Shown one piece after another: positions 17,481 through 27,652 of a stretch of DNA of 64,000 bases. Origin of the DNA: Deinococcus metalli. GTDB taxonomy: Bacteria; Deinococcota; Deinococci; Deinococcales; Deinococcaceae. Within the stretch, counting starts at the first letter, position 1. Every line of letters starts with the position of its first letter. The stretch lies in NCBI RefSeq assembly GCF_014201805.1, contig NZ_JACHFK010000007.1, forward strand, positions 124,001-188,000, written 5' to 3'. Below the pieces are notes generated by a model. It saw only the letters and a list, made by a program, of their open reading frames with translations, made no database searches and had not been told where the DNA came from. The position numbers and the translations under genes were made by a program.

Positions 17481-18725
17481 TTAGCGGGCGCGGCGCGCGA
17501 TCTGCGCGCGGGCGTCCGACAGCGCCTGCTTGATGTCCTTGCCCTGTTCGAGCACGTTGGTCAGCTCGGTCTGCACGATCTGTTCGGCCACCGAGTCGTA
17601 CTTGTTCACGTCGATGGGCTGGGTCTTGGCGGCGGCGTCACGCCACAGCACGCGGGCCTGCTGGCCGCCCAGGAACGGCACGGCCTCGCTGAACGCCTTG
17701 TCCTTCTGCGCAGCGAGCAGCGCGGGGAACGCGCCGTTGTCCTTGAAGGCGGTGATCTGCGAGGACTGCTCCAGCGTCATGAACTTGATGAATTCCCACG
17801 CCCACTGCTTGTTCACAGCCTTGCTGGGAATGGCGTAGAACGAGCCGCCCCACGACGCGAAGCCCTTTTCCGGCAGGTTCTGCACGCGCCACAGCCCCTT
17901 GGTGTCCGGGGCCATCCAGTTCTGCAGGGCGCCCTGCAGCCACGCGCCGCTGAACTGTGTGGCCACGGTGCCCTTCTTGAAGGCGTCGTACCACTCGTTG
18001 CTCCACTCGCCGATCTTGGCGTCCAGGCCGGCGTCGCGCACCTGCTTGCTCAGGGTGAAGGCGCGCACGAAGCGGGCGTTGTCCGGGCCGACCAGCAGGT
18101 TGTTCTTGCTGTCGAAGTAGATGCCCTCGCCGGGCTTGAGGTTGGTGCGGATGATGACGTTGTTGATGCTGGCGGCGGTGTTGATCAGGTACGCGCCGGT
18201 CTTGGCCTTGATCTTCTTGCCGCCCTCGATGAACGACTCCCAGCTGGTCTGCAGGGTCAGGGGATTCACGCCGGCCTTGTCGAGCACGTCCTTGCGGTAG
18301 AAGAAGGTGCCGGGGCCGATGTCGGTGGGCATGGCGATGAAGCGCTTGTCGGAGCTGGTGGCCTGTCCGATGGTGAAGGGCGTGAACAGCTTCTTGTATT
18401 GCCCGGCGTTGTAGGGCGCGTTGTCGAGGTTCTCGAGGCCCTGGCCTTCAGCGAACTTGCTGACGAAGCCGATCTCGATGGCCATGACGTCCGGCAGGCC
18501 CTGGCCGGTGGCAAGCGCGGTGGTCATGGCGTTGTGGTGGTCGGCGTACTCCTGCGCCTGAAGCTTGATGGTGACGTTCGGGTGCAGCTTGTTCCACGCG
18601 GGCAGGATGGCCTTGATGGCCGAGTCCAGGCTGGGGAAGGCCGCGACCGTCAGGGTGACGTTCTGGGCCTGGGCAGAGCCGAGCAGCAGGGCGGAAGCGA
18701 GGACGAGCGTCAGGGACTTCTTCAT
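17481..18725 (-). CDS. ABC transporter sugar-binding protein (UgpB/MalE group)
   Basis: A 414-residue extracytoplasmic solute-binding protein. A Sec signal peptide is clear (MKKSLTLVLASALLLGSAQAQ), without a lipobox. The mature part has two-lobed family features such as LPDVMAIEIG, GTFFYRKDVLDKAGVNP and WAWEFIKFMT. The operon content points to xylo-oligosaccharides or similar beta-linked sugars, but the sequence alone does not show it. TGGAGG precedes ATG 18725. A perfect LacI-type palindrome lies 21 bases upstream of the start codon. Confidence 0.92.
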   Translation of the reverse strand: MKKSLTLVLASALLLGSAQAQNVTLTVAAFPSLDSAIKAILPAWNKLHPNVTIKLQAQEYADHHNAMTTALATGQGLPDVMAIEIGFVSKFAEGQGLENLDNAPYNAGQYKKLFTPFTIGQATSSDKRFIAMPTDIGPGTFFYRKDVLDKAGVNPLTLQTSWESFIEGGKKIKAKTGAYLINTAASINNVIIRTNLKPGEGIYFDSKNNLLVGPDNARFVRAFTLSKQVRDAGLDAKIGEWSNEWYDAFKKGTVATQFSGAWLQGALQNWMAPDTKGLWRVQNLPEKGFASWGGSFYAIPSKAVNKQWAWEFIKFMTLEQSSQITAFKDNGAFPALLAAQKDKAFSEAVPFLGGQQARVLWRDAAAKTQPIDVNKYDSVAEQIVQTELTNVLEQGKDIKQALSDARAQIARRAR

Positions 18726-18745
18726 GGTGAACCTCCAGGAGAGTT

Positions 18746-18759
18746 TGAAAGCGCTTTCA
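18746..18759. promoter_or_regulatory. LacI-type operator TGAAAGCGCTTTCA
   Basis: A perfect 14-bp palindrome with the central CG typical of LacI-family operators, just upstream of the sugar-binding protein gene. A near-identical site (TGAAAGCGCTGTCA) lies in the promoter of the adjacent LacI gene, so both are probably targets of that regulator. Confidence 0.8.
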
Positions 18760-18826
18760 GAGTGGGCAGTGCACATCGCGCACTTCGAGCTGAGAACCGG
18801 AGACCGGCGCTATCCGCTGGGCACGG

Positions 18827-19867
18827 TCATAGGCTCACCTCGCTCGGCCGGGTCAGGCGGCGGGCGCCGCCAGGGGGATGGGTGGACTCGCGGACGATCA
18901 GTTCCGGGGTGAAGACCTGCATGCTCACGCGCTCGCCGCGCAGCAGGTTCAGGGCCGCGCGCGCCGCGACCTCGCCCATGTCGTAGATCGCCTGACGCAC
19001 GGTGGTCAGCGGCGGGGTCATCAGCGAGGAGGTGATCACGTCGTCGAAGCCGGTCAGCGACACGTCTTCCGGCACGCGGATGCCGCGCCGGTACAGGGTG
19101 AGCCGCGCGCCCAGCGCCATCTGGTCGTTCGCGCAGCACAGCGCCGTGAAGCTGTGACCGCTGTCCAGCAGCCGTTCGGCCGCCAGCCGCCCGCCCTCCT
19201 CGGTGTAGTCGCCGGACTCGATCAGGGCGTCCGGCACGGTCACGCCGGCCTGCTCCAGCGTGGCGATGAAGGCGTCGCGGCGCTCCACGGCGTCCTGCTG
19301 GCGCTCGGCCCCGGTGAGGTACGCGAAGCGGCGGTGCCCCAGGTGCAGCAGGTGGGTCACGATCACGCGCATGCCGCCCGCGTTGTCCATCACGATGCAG
19401 TTCTCGCTCAGTCCGCGCACGTCGCGGCCCATCGCGACCAGCGGTACGCGCTGCGCCACCCGCTCCAGGATCGCGTCGTCCAGGATGCCGCCCATCAGGA
19501 TCAGGGCGTCCACGCGGCGCAGCAGCAGGATGTCCAGCGCTTCTTGCTCGCGTTCCGGGCGCCACTGGCCGCTGATCACCAGGGGGTGGTACGGCGTGTC
19601 GTTCAGCACGGCCTCGACGCCTGCCAGGGCCTCGCCGTAGAACGTGGAGTTCAGGCTGGGCGTGATCACGCCGATGCTCAGGCTGCGGCCGTTCGCCAGC
19701 GCCTGCGCCTGCGGATTGGGCCGGAAGTTCAGCCGCGCGATCACCGCTTCCACCCGCGCCCGCTTTTCCGGCGTCACGTTGGCCGTGCCGTTCAGAATGC
19801 GCGACACCGTGCTGGGCGAGACGCCAGCTTCTTGGGCCACGTGGGCCAGGGTGACGGGTTCGAGCAT
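18827..19867 (-). CDS. LacI-family transcriptional regulator of the xylo-oligosaccharide operon
   Basis: A 346-residue repressor: an N-terminal HTH (VTLAHVAQEAGVSPSTVSRILNG, residues about 4-26) with hinge helix, followed by the periplasmic-binding-like effector domain (IGVITPSLNSTFYGEALAG onward). Cytosolic DNA-binding protein whose ligand is probably a sugar. ATG 19867 begins at the HTH; the frame is open upstream but that part is not conserved. It is the first gene of the minus-strand cluster, with its own TTGACA/TACGCT promoter overlapped by an operator, so autoregulation is expected. Confidence 0.93.
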   Translation of the reverse strand: MLEPVTLAHVAQEAGVSPSTVSRILNGTANVTPEKRARVEAVIARLNFRPNPQAQALANGRSLSIGVITPSLNSTFYGEALAGVEAVLNDTPYHPLVISGQWRPEREQEALDILLLRRVDALILMGGILDDAILERVAQRVPLVAMGRDVRGLSENCIVMDNAGGMRVIVTHLLHLGHRRFAYLTGAERQQDAVERRDAFIATLEQAGVTVPDALIESGDYTEEGGRLAAERLLDSGHSFTALCCANDQMALGARLTLYRRGIRVPEDVSLTGFDDVITSSLMTPPLTTVRQAIYDMGEVAARAALNLLRGERVSMQVFTPELIVRESTHPPGGARRLTRPSEVSL

Positions 19868-19943
19868 ACGGACTCCAGGGGTACTGGGACAGGCGAAGCG
19901 AGCAGGCCGGATGCCTGCGACGTGGTGCATTTGAGATGAGCGG

Positions 19944-19972
19944 AGCGTAAACCCATCTGAAAGCGCTGTCAA
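19944..19972 (-). promoter_or_regulatory. lacI promoter with overlapping operator
   Basis: Perfect -35 TTGACA (19967-19972) and -10 TACGCT (19944-19949) with 17-base spacing on the minus strand. The operator TGAAAGCGCTGTCA (19958-19971) covers the -35 and half of the spacer. Confidence 0.8.
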
Positions 19973-20100
19973 GACCCCCGGCCGGTCCGGGGAGCGGGAG
20001 CTGCACGGGGCAGGTAGGAGAAGAGCAGTGTGCCAGCAGCCATAAAGCCGCTGAAATTGGGTATCCGAAACGTTCACAATCCGACTGGGGACGACTGCGC

Positions 20101-20112
20101 CTTCGTACGAAG
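20101..20112. repeat. 12-bp palindrome CTTCGTACGAAG
   Basis: A perfect palindrome in the lacI-xylR intergenic region, followed by six A residues. Role unknown; possibly an operator. Confidence 0.4.
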
Positions 20113-20125
20113 AAAAAACTTATTC

Positions 20126-20137
20126 GGTAACGTTTCC
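20126..20137. promoter_or_regulatory. GGTAACGTTTCC near-palindrome (LacI-type operator candidate)
   Basis: Central CG and ten of twelve positions symmetric. It shares GGTAACG with the operator of the second LacI gene at 30105-30118. Confidence 0.4.
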
Positions 20138-20212
20138 CCTGTCAGGCCCGTTGACGCTGAGGCGTCCTCGGATACTCAACTACCCGAACGTCATGGCCAT
20201 TTTCCTGCCGTC

Positions 20213-20242
20213 TTGACGTAGGGCCGGGCTGGGCATTACTCT
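20213..20242 (+). promoter_or_regulatory. xylR promoter (TTGACG, 18 bp, TACTCT)
   Basis: -35 TTGACG and -10 TACTCT, 18 bases apart, about 40 bases before the xylR start. Likely drives the overlapping xylR-xylB-xylA run. Confidence 0.65.
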
Positions 20243-20283
20243 CCTGTTCGTTAATCCCTCTTACTTAACTCCCCGAGGCTACG

Positions 20284-21498
20284 ATGACGTCAACCCTCCC
20301 TGCCGGTGACCAGGGGTTCCTGAAACATCTCAACCGCGCTGCCATGCTCGACGCGCTGCGCCGTGAGGGCGGCCTGAGCCGCGCGGAACTCGCGGCGCGC
20401 ACCGGCCGCACCAAGGTCACGGTCGGCAGTGTCGTGCAGGACCTGCTGGCAGAGGGCTGGGTGCACGAGGGGGACCTCCAGCAGGGCACGGTCGGCCGGC
20501 CAGGGCGGCAACTGCACCTCGACGGGCGCCACCACGTTCTCTTTGGCGCAGAGGTCGGGGTGCTCGGCACCCGCGCCGTCGCGTGTACGCTCACCGGTCA
20601 GGTGCTCGCCCGCGCGGCCACCACCACGCCCACCGGCGACCCGGACAGCGCCGCCGCCGATCTCGCCCGCCTGGTCCGGACGCTCGCCGAGCACCCCGAC
20701 GTGCACGGCCGCGAGGTGCTCGGTCTGGGCGTGGCGGTGCCCGGCCCGGTCGCGCCGGACGGCGCATCGCTGCTGTACGCCCCGAATCTCGGCTGGCCGC
20801 AGCTGGCGTTCCTGGACACGCTCGCCCCGCACCTGCACGCGGCGGGCCTCACGTCGCTGGGCCGCGTGCGCGTGCTCGACAACGAGGCGAACGCCGCGGC
20901 CTTCGGTGAGGCATACCTGCCGCCGGGCCCGTCGCCCGCCGAACCGCCGGGCCTGCTCGCGTACCTGAGCCTCGGCACGGGCGTCGGCGCGGGCCTGGTC
21001 GAGGGTGGGCGGCGCGTGCTGCGCGGCGCGCACGGCCTGGCGGGCGAACTCGGGCACACGGTCATCCAGCCGGGCGGCCTGTACTGCCACTGCGGCAACC
21101 GGGGCTGTGTGGAAACGCTGCTGGGCGGCTGGGCGATCCGCGCGTCCCTGGGCCTGAACGCCCTGGAACCCCTGGAGGCCGCGCTGCTGCCGCGCCGGCG
21201 CGAGGCGGCAGTGCAGGTCACGCTGGGCCGCGCCGGCGAGGCCCTGGGCCTGCTGCTCGTGAATCTCCACCACACCCTCAACCCCAGCGACATCGTGATC
21301 GGCGGGGCGCTGGCCCGCCTGGGAGGCCCTCTCATGGACACCGCACTGGACTTCTTCACCGCCCACCTCGCCCGCCGCCGCGGCCAGAGCCCGCCCGTGC
21401 GCGTGGACGTCCGCCCGGACAGCCTGTACCTGCCGGCCCGCGGAGCCGCTGCGCAGGTGCTGGGGCGCGCCATCGCCGCTCCGGGGCTGGCCCCGTGA
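20284..21498 (+). CDS. xylR: ROK-family xylose repressor
   Basis: A 404-residue ROK repressor. The N-terminal winged HTH is at about residues 15-62 ([25 protein letters not shown]). The ROK sugar-kinase-like domain follows, with [20 protein letters not shown] and the zinc motif [10 protein letters not shown] near 265. Position directly before xylB and xylA argues for the xylose-responsive XylR. It would repress the xyl genes until xylose binds. Its stop overlaps the xylB GTG (GTGA), so regulator and kinase are coupled. Confidence 0.88.
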   Translation: MTSTLPAGDQGFLKHLNRAAMLDALRREGGLSRAELAARTGRTKVTVGSVVQDLLAEGWVHEGDLQQGTVGRPGRQLHLDGRHHVLFGAEVGVLGTRAVACTLTGQVLARAATTTPTGDPDSAAADLARLVRTLAEHPDVHGREVLGLGVAVPGPVAPDGASLLYAPNLGWPQLAFLDTLAPHLHAAGLTSLGRVRVLDNEANAAAFGEAYLPPGPSPAEPPGLLAYLSLGTGVGAGLVEGGRRVLRGAHGLAGELGHTVIQPGGLYCHCGNRGCVETLLGGWAIRASLGLNALEPLEAALLPRRREAAVQVTLGRAGEALGLLLVNLHHTLNPSDIVIGGALARLGGPLMDTALDFFTAHLARRRGQSPPVRVDVRPDSLYLPARGAAAQVLGRAIAAPGLAP

Positions 21499-22991
21499 CC
21501 GCCGGGCCGGACCGGGTGGGCGTCACGCTGGGCGTGGACCTGGGCACCAGCGGCGTGAAGGCGGTGGCGCTGGACGCCCAGGGGCAGGTGCTGGCCGATG
21601 TCACCGAGACCTATCCGCTCCTGACCCCCCGACCCGGCTGGACCGAACAGCGCCCCGAGGACTGGCTGACCGGCACCCGCGCCGCGCTGAGCACCATCGC
21701 CGCGCGCCTGCGTGACCTGGGCGCCACGCCCCTAGCGCTGGGCCTGAGCGGGCAGATGCACGGGCTGGTGCCGCTGGACGCCCAGGGGCAGGTGCTGCGC
21801 CCGGCGCTGCTGTGGAACGACCAGCGCACCGGCGCGCAGGTGCAGGCCATCGAGGCGCGGCTTCCCCGCGCGGACCTCGTGGCCCGCACCGGAAACCGCG
21901 CCGTGACCGGCTTCCAGCTGCCCAAGATCCTGTGGATGCGCGACGAGGAACCGGAGCTGTACGCCCGGCTGCGTCACGCCCTGATTCCCAAGGATTACCT
22001 GGGCTATGTCCTGACCGGCGTCCTGGCCGCCGAACCGTCCGATGCGTCGGGCGTGGGCGCCCTGAACCTGGCGCGGAACACCTGGGACACGGACATCCTC
22101 GGCGAGCTGGGCGTCGATCCCGCGCTGTTCCCGCCCATCGTGCGTTCGGTGGACGTGACCGGCACTCTGAGCGCCGAGTGGGCCGCGCGGACGGGCCTGC
22201 CCGCCGGCCTGCCCATCGTCGCGGGCGGCGGCGACAACGCGGCGGCCGGTATCGCGCTGGGCCTGACCTCTGCCCGGCCGGACGTGGGTAGCCTGAGCCT
22301 GGGCACGTCCGGCGTGGTGTTCAGTCCGCTGCGCGAGCCCACCCCGGACCCCGAGGGCCGCGTGCACCTCTTCGCGCATGCCGACGGCGGGTACCACCTG
22401 CTGGGCGTGACCCTCTCGGCCGCCGGATCGCTGGAGTGGCTGCACGGCAAGCTCGCCCACGACGTGCCGCTGCCCACCCTGCTGGACGAGGCGCTGAACG
22501 TCCCGCCCGGCGCGGACGGCGTGACGTTCCTGCCGTACCTGTCCGGCGAACGCAGCCCCCTGATGAACCCGCAGGCCCGCGCGGCGTTCACCGGCCTGAG
22601 CCTTGCGCACGGCCGCGGCCACCTCGTGCGCGCCGTGCTGGAGGGCTCGGTCGCCGCCCTGGCCGACGCCTACGCGGTCATGGCGCCGATCGCGCCGCTG
22701 GGCTCGCTGCTGTCCACCGGCGGCGGCGCCCGCTCGGAGATGTGGCTGGGCCTCGCGTCCGGCGCGCTGGGCCTGCCGGTTCATCCCACCACCGCGCGGC
22801 CCGGCGCGGCGCACGGCGCGGCCATCCTCGCCATGCCCGCCGCCGGCCTGCACCCGGACCTGGGCGCCGCCATCGACGCCACCCGCCCCGACGCCCTGGC
22901 CGCCGTACCGCCCATCGACATGCACGCCGCCCTCTCCGCCTACGCCCGCACGCGGGACGCCCTGTACCCGCAGGGCGGCCAGACCGCCTGA
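21495..22991 (+). CDS. xylB: Xylulokinase
   Basis: A 498-residue FGGY-family kinase that phosphorylates D-xylulose with ATP. Features in order: [14 protein letters not shown] (ATP site, about 12), [10 protein letters not shown] (about 82), NDQRT, the catalytic Asp in [10 protein letters not shown] (about 245), and [12 protein letters not shown] in the second ATP subdomain (about 410). Length is normal. GTG 21495 overlaps the xylR stop by four bases. xylA follows after 71 bases. Confidence 0.96.
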   Translation: MTAGPDRVGVTLGVDLGTSGVKAVALDAQGQVLADVTETYPLLTPRPGWTEQRPEDWLTGTRAALSTIAARLRDLGATPLALGLSGQMHGLVPLDAQGQVLRPALLWNDQRTGAQVQAIEARLPRADLVARTGNRAVTGFQLPKILWMRDEEPELYARLRHALIPKDYLGYVLTGVLAAEPSDASGVGALNLARNTWDTDILGELGVDPALFPPIVRSVDVTGTLSAEWAARTGLPAGLPIVAGGGDNAAAGIALGLTSARPDVGSLSLGTSGVVFSPLREPTPDPEGRVHLFAHADGGYHLLGVTLSAAGSLEWLHGKLAHDVPLPTLLDEALNVPPGADGVTFLPYLSGERSPLMNPQARAAFTGLSLAHGRGHLVRAVLEGSVAALADAYAVMAPIAPLGSLLSTGGGARSEMWLGLASGALGLPVHPTTARPGAAHGAAILAMPAAGLHPDLGAAIDATRPDALAAVPPIDMHAALSAYARTRDALYPQGGQTA

Positions 22992-23062
22992 CCGCGGCAC
23001 CGCAAGCCGCCCGAATTCTCTGTTGACGGCAGACCGCCGCACAGCCCCACAAGGAGCCCACC

Positions 23063-24229
<1,167 letters not shown>

Positions 24230-24233
24230 GGGC

Positions 24234-25325
24234 ATGAGCGCAAGTGCGGGCCGGGCTGACCGGCGTTCCTGGGGCGTGGCCCCATCCGGTGAGACCATCC
24301 ATACCTACACCCTGGCGCTGCCCGGCGGCGTCCAGGCCACCCTGACGGACCTCGGCGCCACCCTGGTCGGTCTGGAGGTGCCGGACCGGCAGGGCGCGCT
24401 GGGTGACGTGGTGCTGGGGCACGACCGGCCCGAACCGTACGCGGATCACGCGACCTCGCCGTACTTCGGGGCGACCATCGGCCGCTACGCCAACCGCATC
24501 ACGGACGGGCGCTTCACGCTGGACGGCCGTGCCTGCGTGATCCCGGCGAACGACGGCCCGAACGCGCTGCACGGCGGCCCCGGCGGCTTCGACGTGTGCC
24601 TGTGGCACGGCGAGGCTCGCCTCACGGACGCCGGCCCGGCGGTGGTCTTCACGCGTACCAGCCCGGACGGCGAGATGGGCTTTCCCGGCACGCTGGAGGT
24701 GCGCGTCACGTACACGCTGGCCGGGCAGGCAGACGGCGGCGCGGCCCTCACCATCGACTACCACGCGGTCACGGACGCGCCCACGGTCGTGAACCTCACC
24801 AACCACAGCTACTGGAACCTCACGGCCGACCCGGCGCGTGGCGTGCTGGAGCACGAACTGACCGTGAACGCCCCCGCCTTCACGCCGGTGCGGCCGGGCG
24901 GCCTGCCCACCGGCGAGGTACGGTCGGTGGAGGGCACGCCCTTCGATTTCCGCACGCCCCGCGCCATCGGGGAGCGGCTCGCCGACGCCGACGGGCAGCT
25001 CGCGGTGGTCGGCGGCTACGACCACAACCTCGTGCTGGACGCTGGCCAGGATGGGCTTCGGCTCGCCGCCGTCCTGTACGACCCGCACTCCGGGCGGGAA
25101 CTGGGCATCCATACCACCGAGCCGGGCGTGCAGGTGTACTCCGGGAACTTCCTGGACGGCACGATCACCGGCAAGGGTGGGCAGGTGTATCAGCAGCACG
25201 CGGCCGTATGCCTGGAGACGCAGCACTACCCGGATTCGCCCAACCAGCCGGGCTTTCCCTCCACCCGGCTGGACCCCGGGCAGGTCTTCACGTCGCGCAC
25301 CGTGCACACCTTCCGCGTGCGCTGA
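24234..25325 (+). CDS. galM: Aldose 1-epimerase (mutarotase)
   Basis: A 363-residue beta-sandwich mutarotase interconverting alpha and beta anomers of aldoses. [11 protein letters not shown] and [11 protein letters not shown] (about 80-120) provide the first catalytic His, [11 protein letters not shown] near 185 the second, and [16 protein letters not shown] near 330 the catalytic Glu. It lies four bases after xylA, so xylose is the probable physiological sugar here, although the family is named for galactose. Confidence 0.93.
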   Translation: MSASAGRADRRSWGVAPSGETIHTYTLALPGGVQATLTDLGATLVGLEVPDRQGALGDVVLGHDRPEPYADHATSPYFGATIGRYANRITDGRFTLDGRACVIPANDGPNALHGGPGGFDVCLWHGEARLTDAGPAVVFTRTSPDGEMGFPGTLEVRVTYTLAGQADGGAALTIDYHAVTDAPTVVNLTNHSYWNLTADPARGVLEHELTVNAPAFTPVRPGGLPTGEVRSVEGTPFDFRTPRAIGERLADADGQLAVVGGYDHNLVLDAGQDGLRLAAVLYDPHSGRELGIHTTEPGVQVYSGNFLDGTITGKGGQVYQQHAAVCLETQHYPDSPNQPGFPSTRLDPGQVFTSRTVHTFRVR

Positions 25326-25347
25326 GCCGCGTCCACCCTCACTGATG

Positions 25348-25364
25348 CCGTGGCGTCGCCACGG
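25348..25364. repeat. 17-bp inverted repeat upstream of the xylanase
   Basis: CCGTGGCG T CGCCACGG is a perfect inverted repeat in the 54-bp gap between galM and the xylanase; as RNA it forms a 6-bp stem with a CGTCG loop just before the GGAAGGA site. Confidence 0.4.
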
Positions 25365-25379
25365 AAGGACTGTCATGCC

Positions 25380-26390
25380 ATGACCCGATCCCTGCTCCTG
25401 ACTGCACTGCTCGTTGGTCTCGCCGGCGCGTCCGGGCAGGCGCCTACCCTGAAGTCGGCGGCCACCGCGCGCGGGCTGCTGATCGGCGGCGCGGTCAGCG
25501 CCTCGCTCTTCGACGACCTCGACCCGGACTACGCCGACACGGTCGCCCGCGAGTTCTCGGTCGTCGTGTCGGAGAACGGCATGAAGTGGAAGGCGCTGGA
25601 AGGCACCCAGAACGTGTTCGCGTATGGCCTCGCTGACGCCGTGGTCGCGTGGGCGACGCAGCGCGGACTTGCGGTGCGCGGCCACACCCTGGTCTGGCAC
25701 GACAGCGCGCCGGCGTGGGTGTACGCCCTGAAGACCCCGCAGGAGATGCGCAGCGCCATACGGAACCACATCACGCAGGTCGTCACGCACTTCGGCCCGA
25801 AGGTCATGACCTGGGACGTGGTGAATGAGGCCGTCGCGGACACGCCCGGCCACCCGCTGCGCGCCAACAGCCCCTTCGCGCTCGCGGGGAGCGACTACAT
25901 CGACGCCGCGTTCCGCTGGGCACACGCCGCGAACCCGGCCGCGCGGCTCTACTACAACGACTACGGCGCCGAAGGCCTCAACGGCAAGAGCGACGCCGTG
26001 TACGCGCTCGTGAAGGGGATGCTCGCGCGCGGCGTGCCCATCACCGGTGTGGGCTTCCAGACGCACGTGGACTCCACCTTCTCGGTCGAGGGCACGGGGA
26101 TGCGGACGAACCTCCAGCGCTTCCGCGACCTGGGCCTGGACGTGCAGCTCACCGAGGTGGACGTCACCCTGCCTGCCAGCGGCGCGACGCCTGCGAACCT
26201 CGAGCGGCAGGCGCAGGTGTACCGCGACCTCGTGGCCGCGTGCCTGAGCGTGAGATGCAGCGCCGTCGTCACGTGGGGCGTGAACGACGCGAGTTCGTGG
26301 CGGTCGGGGGGCCGGCCGCTGCTGTTCGACGACGACTATGCGAAGAAGCCCGCGTACGGCGGGGTGATCGGCGCGCTGCAGGGCCGCTGA
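25380..26390 (+). CDS. Secreted family 10 endo-1,4-beta-xylanase
   Basis: A 336-residue GH10 xylanase. A signal peptide is visible ([20 protein letters not shown]). Catalytic residues are E150 in WDVVNEAV (acid/base) and E259 in LTEVDV (nucleophile); SENGMKW and GHTLVWH form the -1/-2 subsites. There is no carbohydrate-binding module, so it is a minimal catalytic unit. It would cleave xylan outside the cell to oligosaccharides for the ABC importer. ATG 25380 is used; the frame is open 30 bases further upstream, before the signal peptide. Confidence 0.95.
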   Translation: MTRSLLLTALLVGLAGASGQAPTLKSAATARGLLIGGAVSASLFDDLDPDYADTVAREFSVVVSENGMKWKALEGTQNVFAYGLADAVVAWATQRGLAVRGHTLVWHDSAPAWVYALKTPQEMRSAIRNHITQVVTHFGPKVMTWDVVNEAVADTPGHPLRANSPFALAGSDYIDAAFRWAHAANPAARLYYNDYGAEGLNGKSDAVYALVKGMLARGVPITGVGFQTHVDSTFSVEGTGMRTNLQRFRDLGLDVQLTEVDVTLPASGATPANLERQAQVYRDLVAACLSVRCSAVVTWGVNDASSWRSGGRPLLFDDDYAKKPAYGGVIGALQGR

Positions 26391-26396
26391 GCGGGC

Positions 26397-26402
26397 TACC
26401 AT
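26397..26402 (+). promoter_or_regulatory. -10 element TACCAT, 6 nt before the acetyltransferase
   Basis: TACCAT, six bases, ATG 26409, with no Shine-Dalgarno; leaderless-type. Confidence 0.5.
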
Positions 26403-26408
26403 CGGGCC

Positions 26409-26987
26409 ATGCGGCATGACGTGACCCTCAAAGGCGGCGAGTTGACCCTGCGGCCCCTCACGGACGCGGACATCGGGCCGCTGTGCGCCCTGGCGCGGGA
26501 CTGCGGCGACGAGCTGCGGTTCATGGGGTCGCCGCCCACCGGCGAGGCCTTCTACCGCTCGGGCCTGGACGCCGAGACCCACCTGCCCTTCGTGATCCTG
26601 GTCGGCGGCGCGCTGGCCGGCTGCACCCGCTACGGCGACCTGCGCCCGGCCGATGGCGGCGTGGAGATCGGCTGGACGTGGCTGCACCCCCGCCACCACG
26701 GCACGGGAGTCAACCGCCGCATGAAGCGCCTGCTGCTCGCCCACGCCTTCGAGGTGATGGACCTGGAGCGCGTGCAGCTCAAGACCGACATCCGCAACGA
26801 GCGCTCGCAGGCGGCCATCGCGGCGCTGGGGGCCGTGCGCGAGGGCGTGCTGCGCGCCCACATGCGCCGCCCGGACGGCAGCATGCGCGACACCGTCATG
26901 TACTCCATCACCGCGCCCGAGTGGCCCGCCGTGAAGGCCGGGATGGACGCGCGGATCAGTTCTGGCGCAGCAGCGGGTACGGATTGA
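26409..26987 (+). CDS. GNAT acetyltransferase (RimJ/RimL type)
   Basis: A 192-residue acetyl-CoA-dependent N-acetyltransferase. It shows the RimJ/RimL layout: LRPLTDADI near 15, [24 protein letters not shown] near 88 (acetyl-CoA loop), [19 protein letters not shown] near 118, and a final RDTVMYSI strand. The target is not predictable. Its last 32 bases overlap the convergent M23 peptidase gene. Confidence 0.88.
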   Translation: MRHDVTLKGGELTLRPLTDADIGPLCALARDCGDELRFMGSPPTGEAFYRSGLDAETHLPFVILVGGALAGCTRYGDLRPADGGVEIGWTWLHPRHHGTGVNRRMKRLLLAHAFEVMDLERVQLKTDIRNERSQAAIAALGAVREGVLRAHMRRPDGSMRDTVMYSITAPEWPAVKAGMDARISSGAAAGTD

Positions 26988-27471
26988 TCGCGCCGCCAGC
27001 CGTGTAGATGCCGTAGTGCAGGTGCGGGGGCGTCCCTCTGGCGTTCCCGCTGTCCCCCACATACCCGACCACGTCTCCAGCCTCGATCCACTCGCCGCGC
27101 TCGAGATCGGGGTAGCGCTCCAGGTGCGCGTAGTAGTGCCGCTGTCCGGCCGGCCCGAGGACCATCACCGTGCGCCCGCCCAGCGTGTTCGGCCCGACAT
27201 TCAGCACCATGCCGCGTGTGGTCGCGCGGATGGGCGTGCCGCGCGTGGCGAAGATGTCCACCCCTTCATGCCTGCGGCCCTGGCTGCGTGCGCCGCCCCA
27301 GGTGTCCACGAAGCGCCGGCCCGGCAGCGGGTTCGGCAGGCTGCGCGCGGTGGGTGCGGGCGCCGCGAGCAGCGTGGCCGTGCGCCGGGCGGTCTGGATC
27401 TGCGGCCACAGCAGCCAGGCCGCGCCCGCCAGCACGGCCAGCACCACCAGTCCACGCAGAACACGCCGCAT
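26956..27471 (-). CDS. M23 family metallopeptidase, membrane-anchored
   Basis: A 171-residue LytM-type zinc peptidase. An N-terminal hydrophobic segment (about 4-24, [18 protein letters not shown]) anchors or exports it. The zinc site is complete: HEGVD near 70 (H...D) and PHLHYG near 150 (HxH). Likely acts on peptidoglycan cross-links outside the membrane. ATG 27471 has GGTGGAGG just before it. The 3' end overlaps the acetyltransferase gene by 32 bases in convergent orientation. Confidence 0.88.
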   Translation of the reverse strand: MRRVLRGLVVLAVLAGAAWLLWPQIQTARRTATLLAAPAPTARSLPNPLPGRRFVDTWGGARSQGRRHEGVDIFATRGTPIRATTRGMVLNVGPNTLGGRTVMVLGPAGQRHYYAHLERYPDLERGEWIEAGDVVGYVGDSGNARGTPPHLHYGIYTAGGAINPYPLLRQN

Positions 27472-27561
27472 GCCTCCACCATGCCGCGCCGCGGCCCCAC
27501 CGAAATCGGTGGAAAGTTGCACATGACAGGACGATCAGGGCTGCCGTAAGACCGCCGCGCC

Positions 27562-27619
27562 GGGGCGGGATGTGAAGGGGCGGGACATGAAAGGGCGGGA
27601 CATGAAAGGGCGGGACAGG
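27562..27619. repeat. Tandem repeat, about 3.8 units of 15-16 bp
   Basis: Units of GGGCGGGACATGAAA (27562, 27577, 27593, 27608, with small variations) lie between the M23 start region and the binding-protein stop. The last unit forms the left arm of the terminator hairpin. Confidence 0.75.
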
Positions 27620-27639
27620 CCGCGTGACCCGTCCCGCCC
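27608..27639 (-). terminator. Terminator hairpin after the orphan sugar-binding protein
   Basis: GGGCGGGAC (27608-27616) and GTCCCGCCC (27631-27639) form a perfect 9-bp stem 14 bases past the stop codon. No T-tract. Confidence 0.55.
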
Positions 27640-27652
27640 CGGCAGAGGCGCT

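Larger units (their letters stand above)
19868..20283. other. 416-bp divergent regulatory region between the LacI and xylR genes
   Basis: No gene is seen here. It contains the lacI promoter/operator (19944-19972), a CTTCGTACGAAG palindrome followed by an A6 run, a GGTAACGTTTCC near-palindrome, and the xylR promoter (20213-20242). Between -10 and ATG 20284 of xylR there is GTTAA-N10-TTAAC (about 20250-20270), a candidate XylR site. Confidence 0.6.

Noticed and set aside
16194..18986. 930-residue plus-strand open frame across the permeases and binding protein
   Set aside because: It runs antisense to three clearly recognisable transporter genes and shows no domain.
20030..20221. 63-residue open frame in the lacI-xylR intergenic region
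   Set aside because: Overlaps promoter and operator elements, has no ribosome site and no protein-like features.
26956..26987. Frameshift or annotation error suggested by the 32-bp overlap of the acetyltransferase and M23 genes
   Set aside because: Both C-termini read naturally to their stops; convergent 3' overlaps are common in compact genomes.
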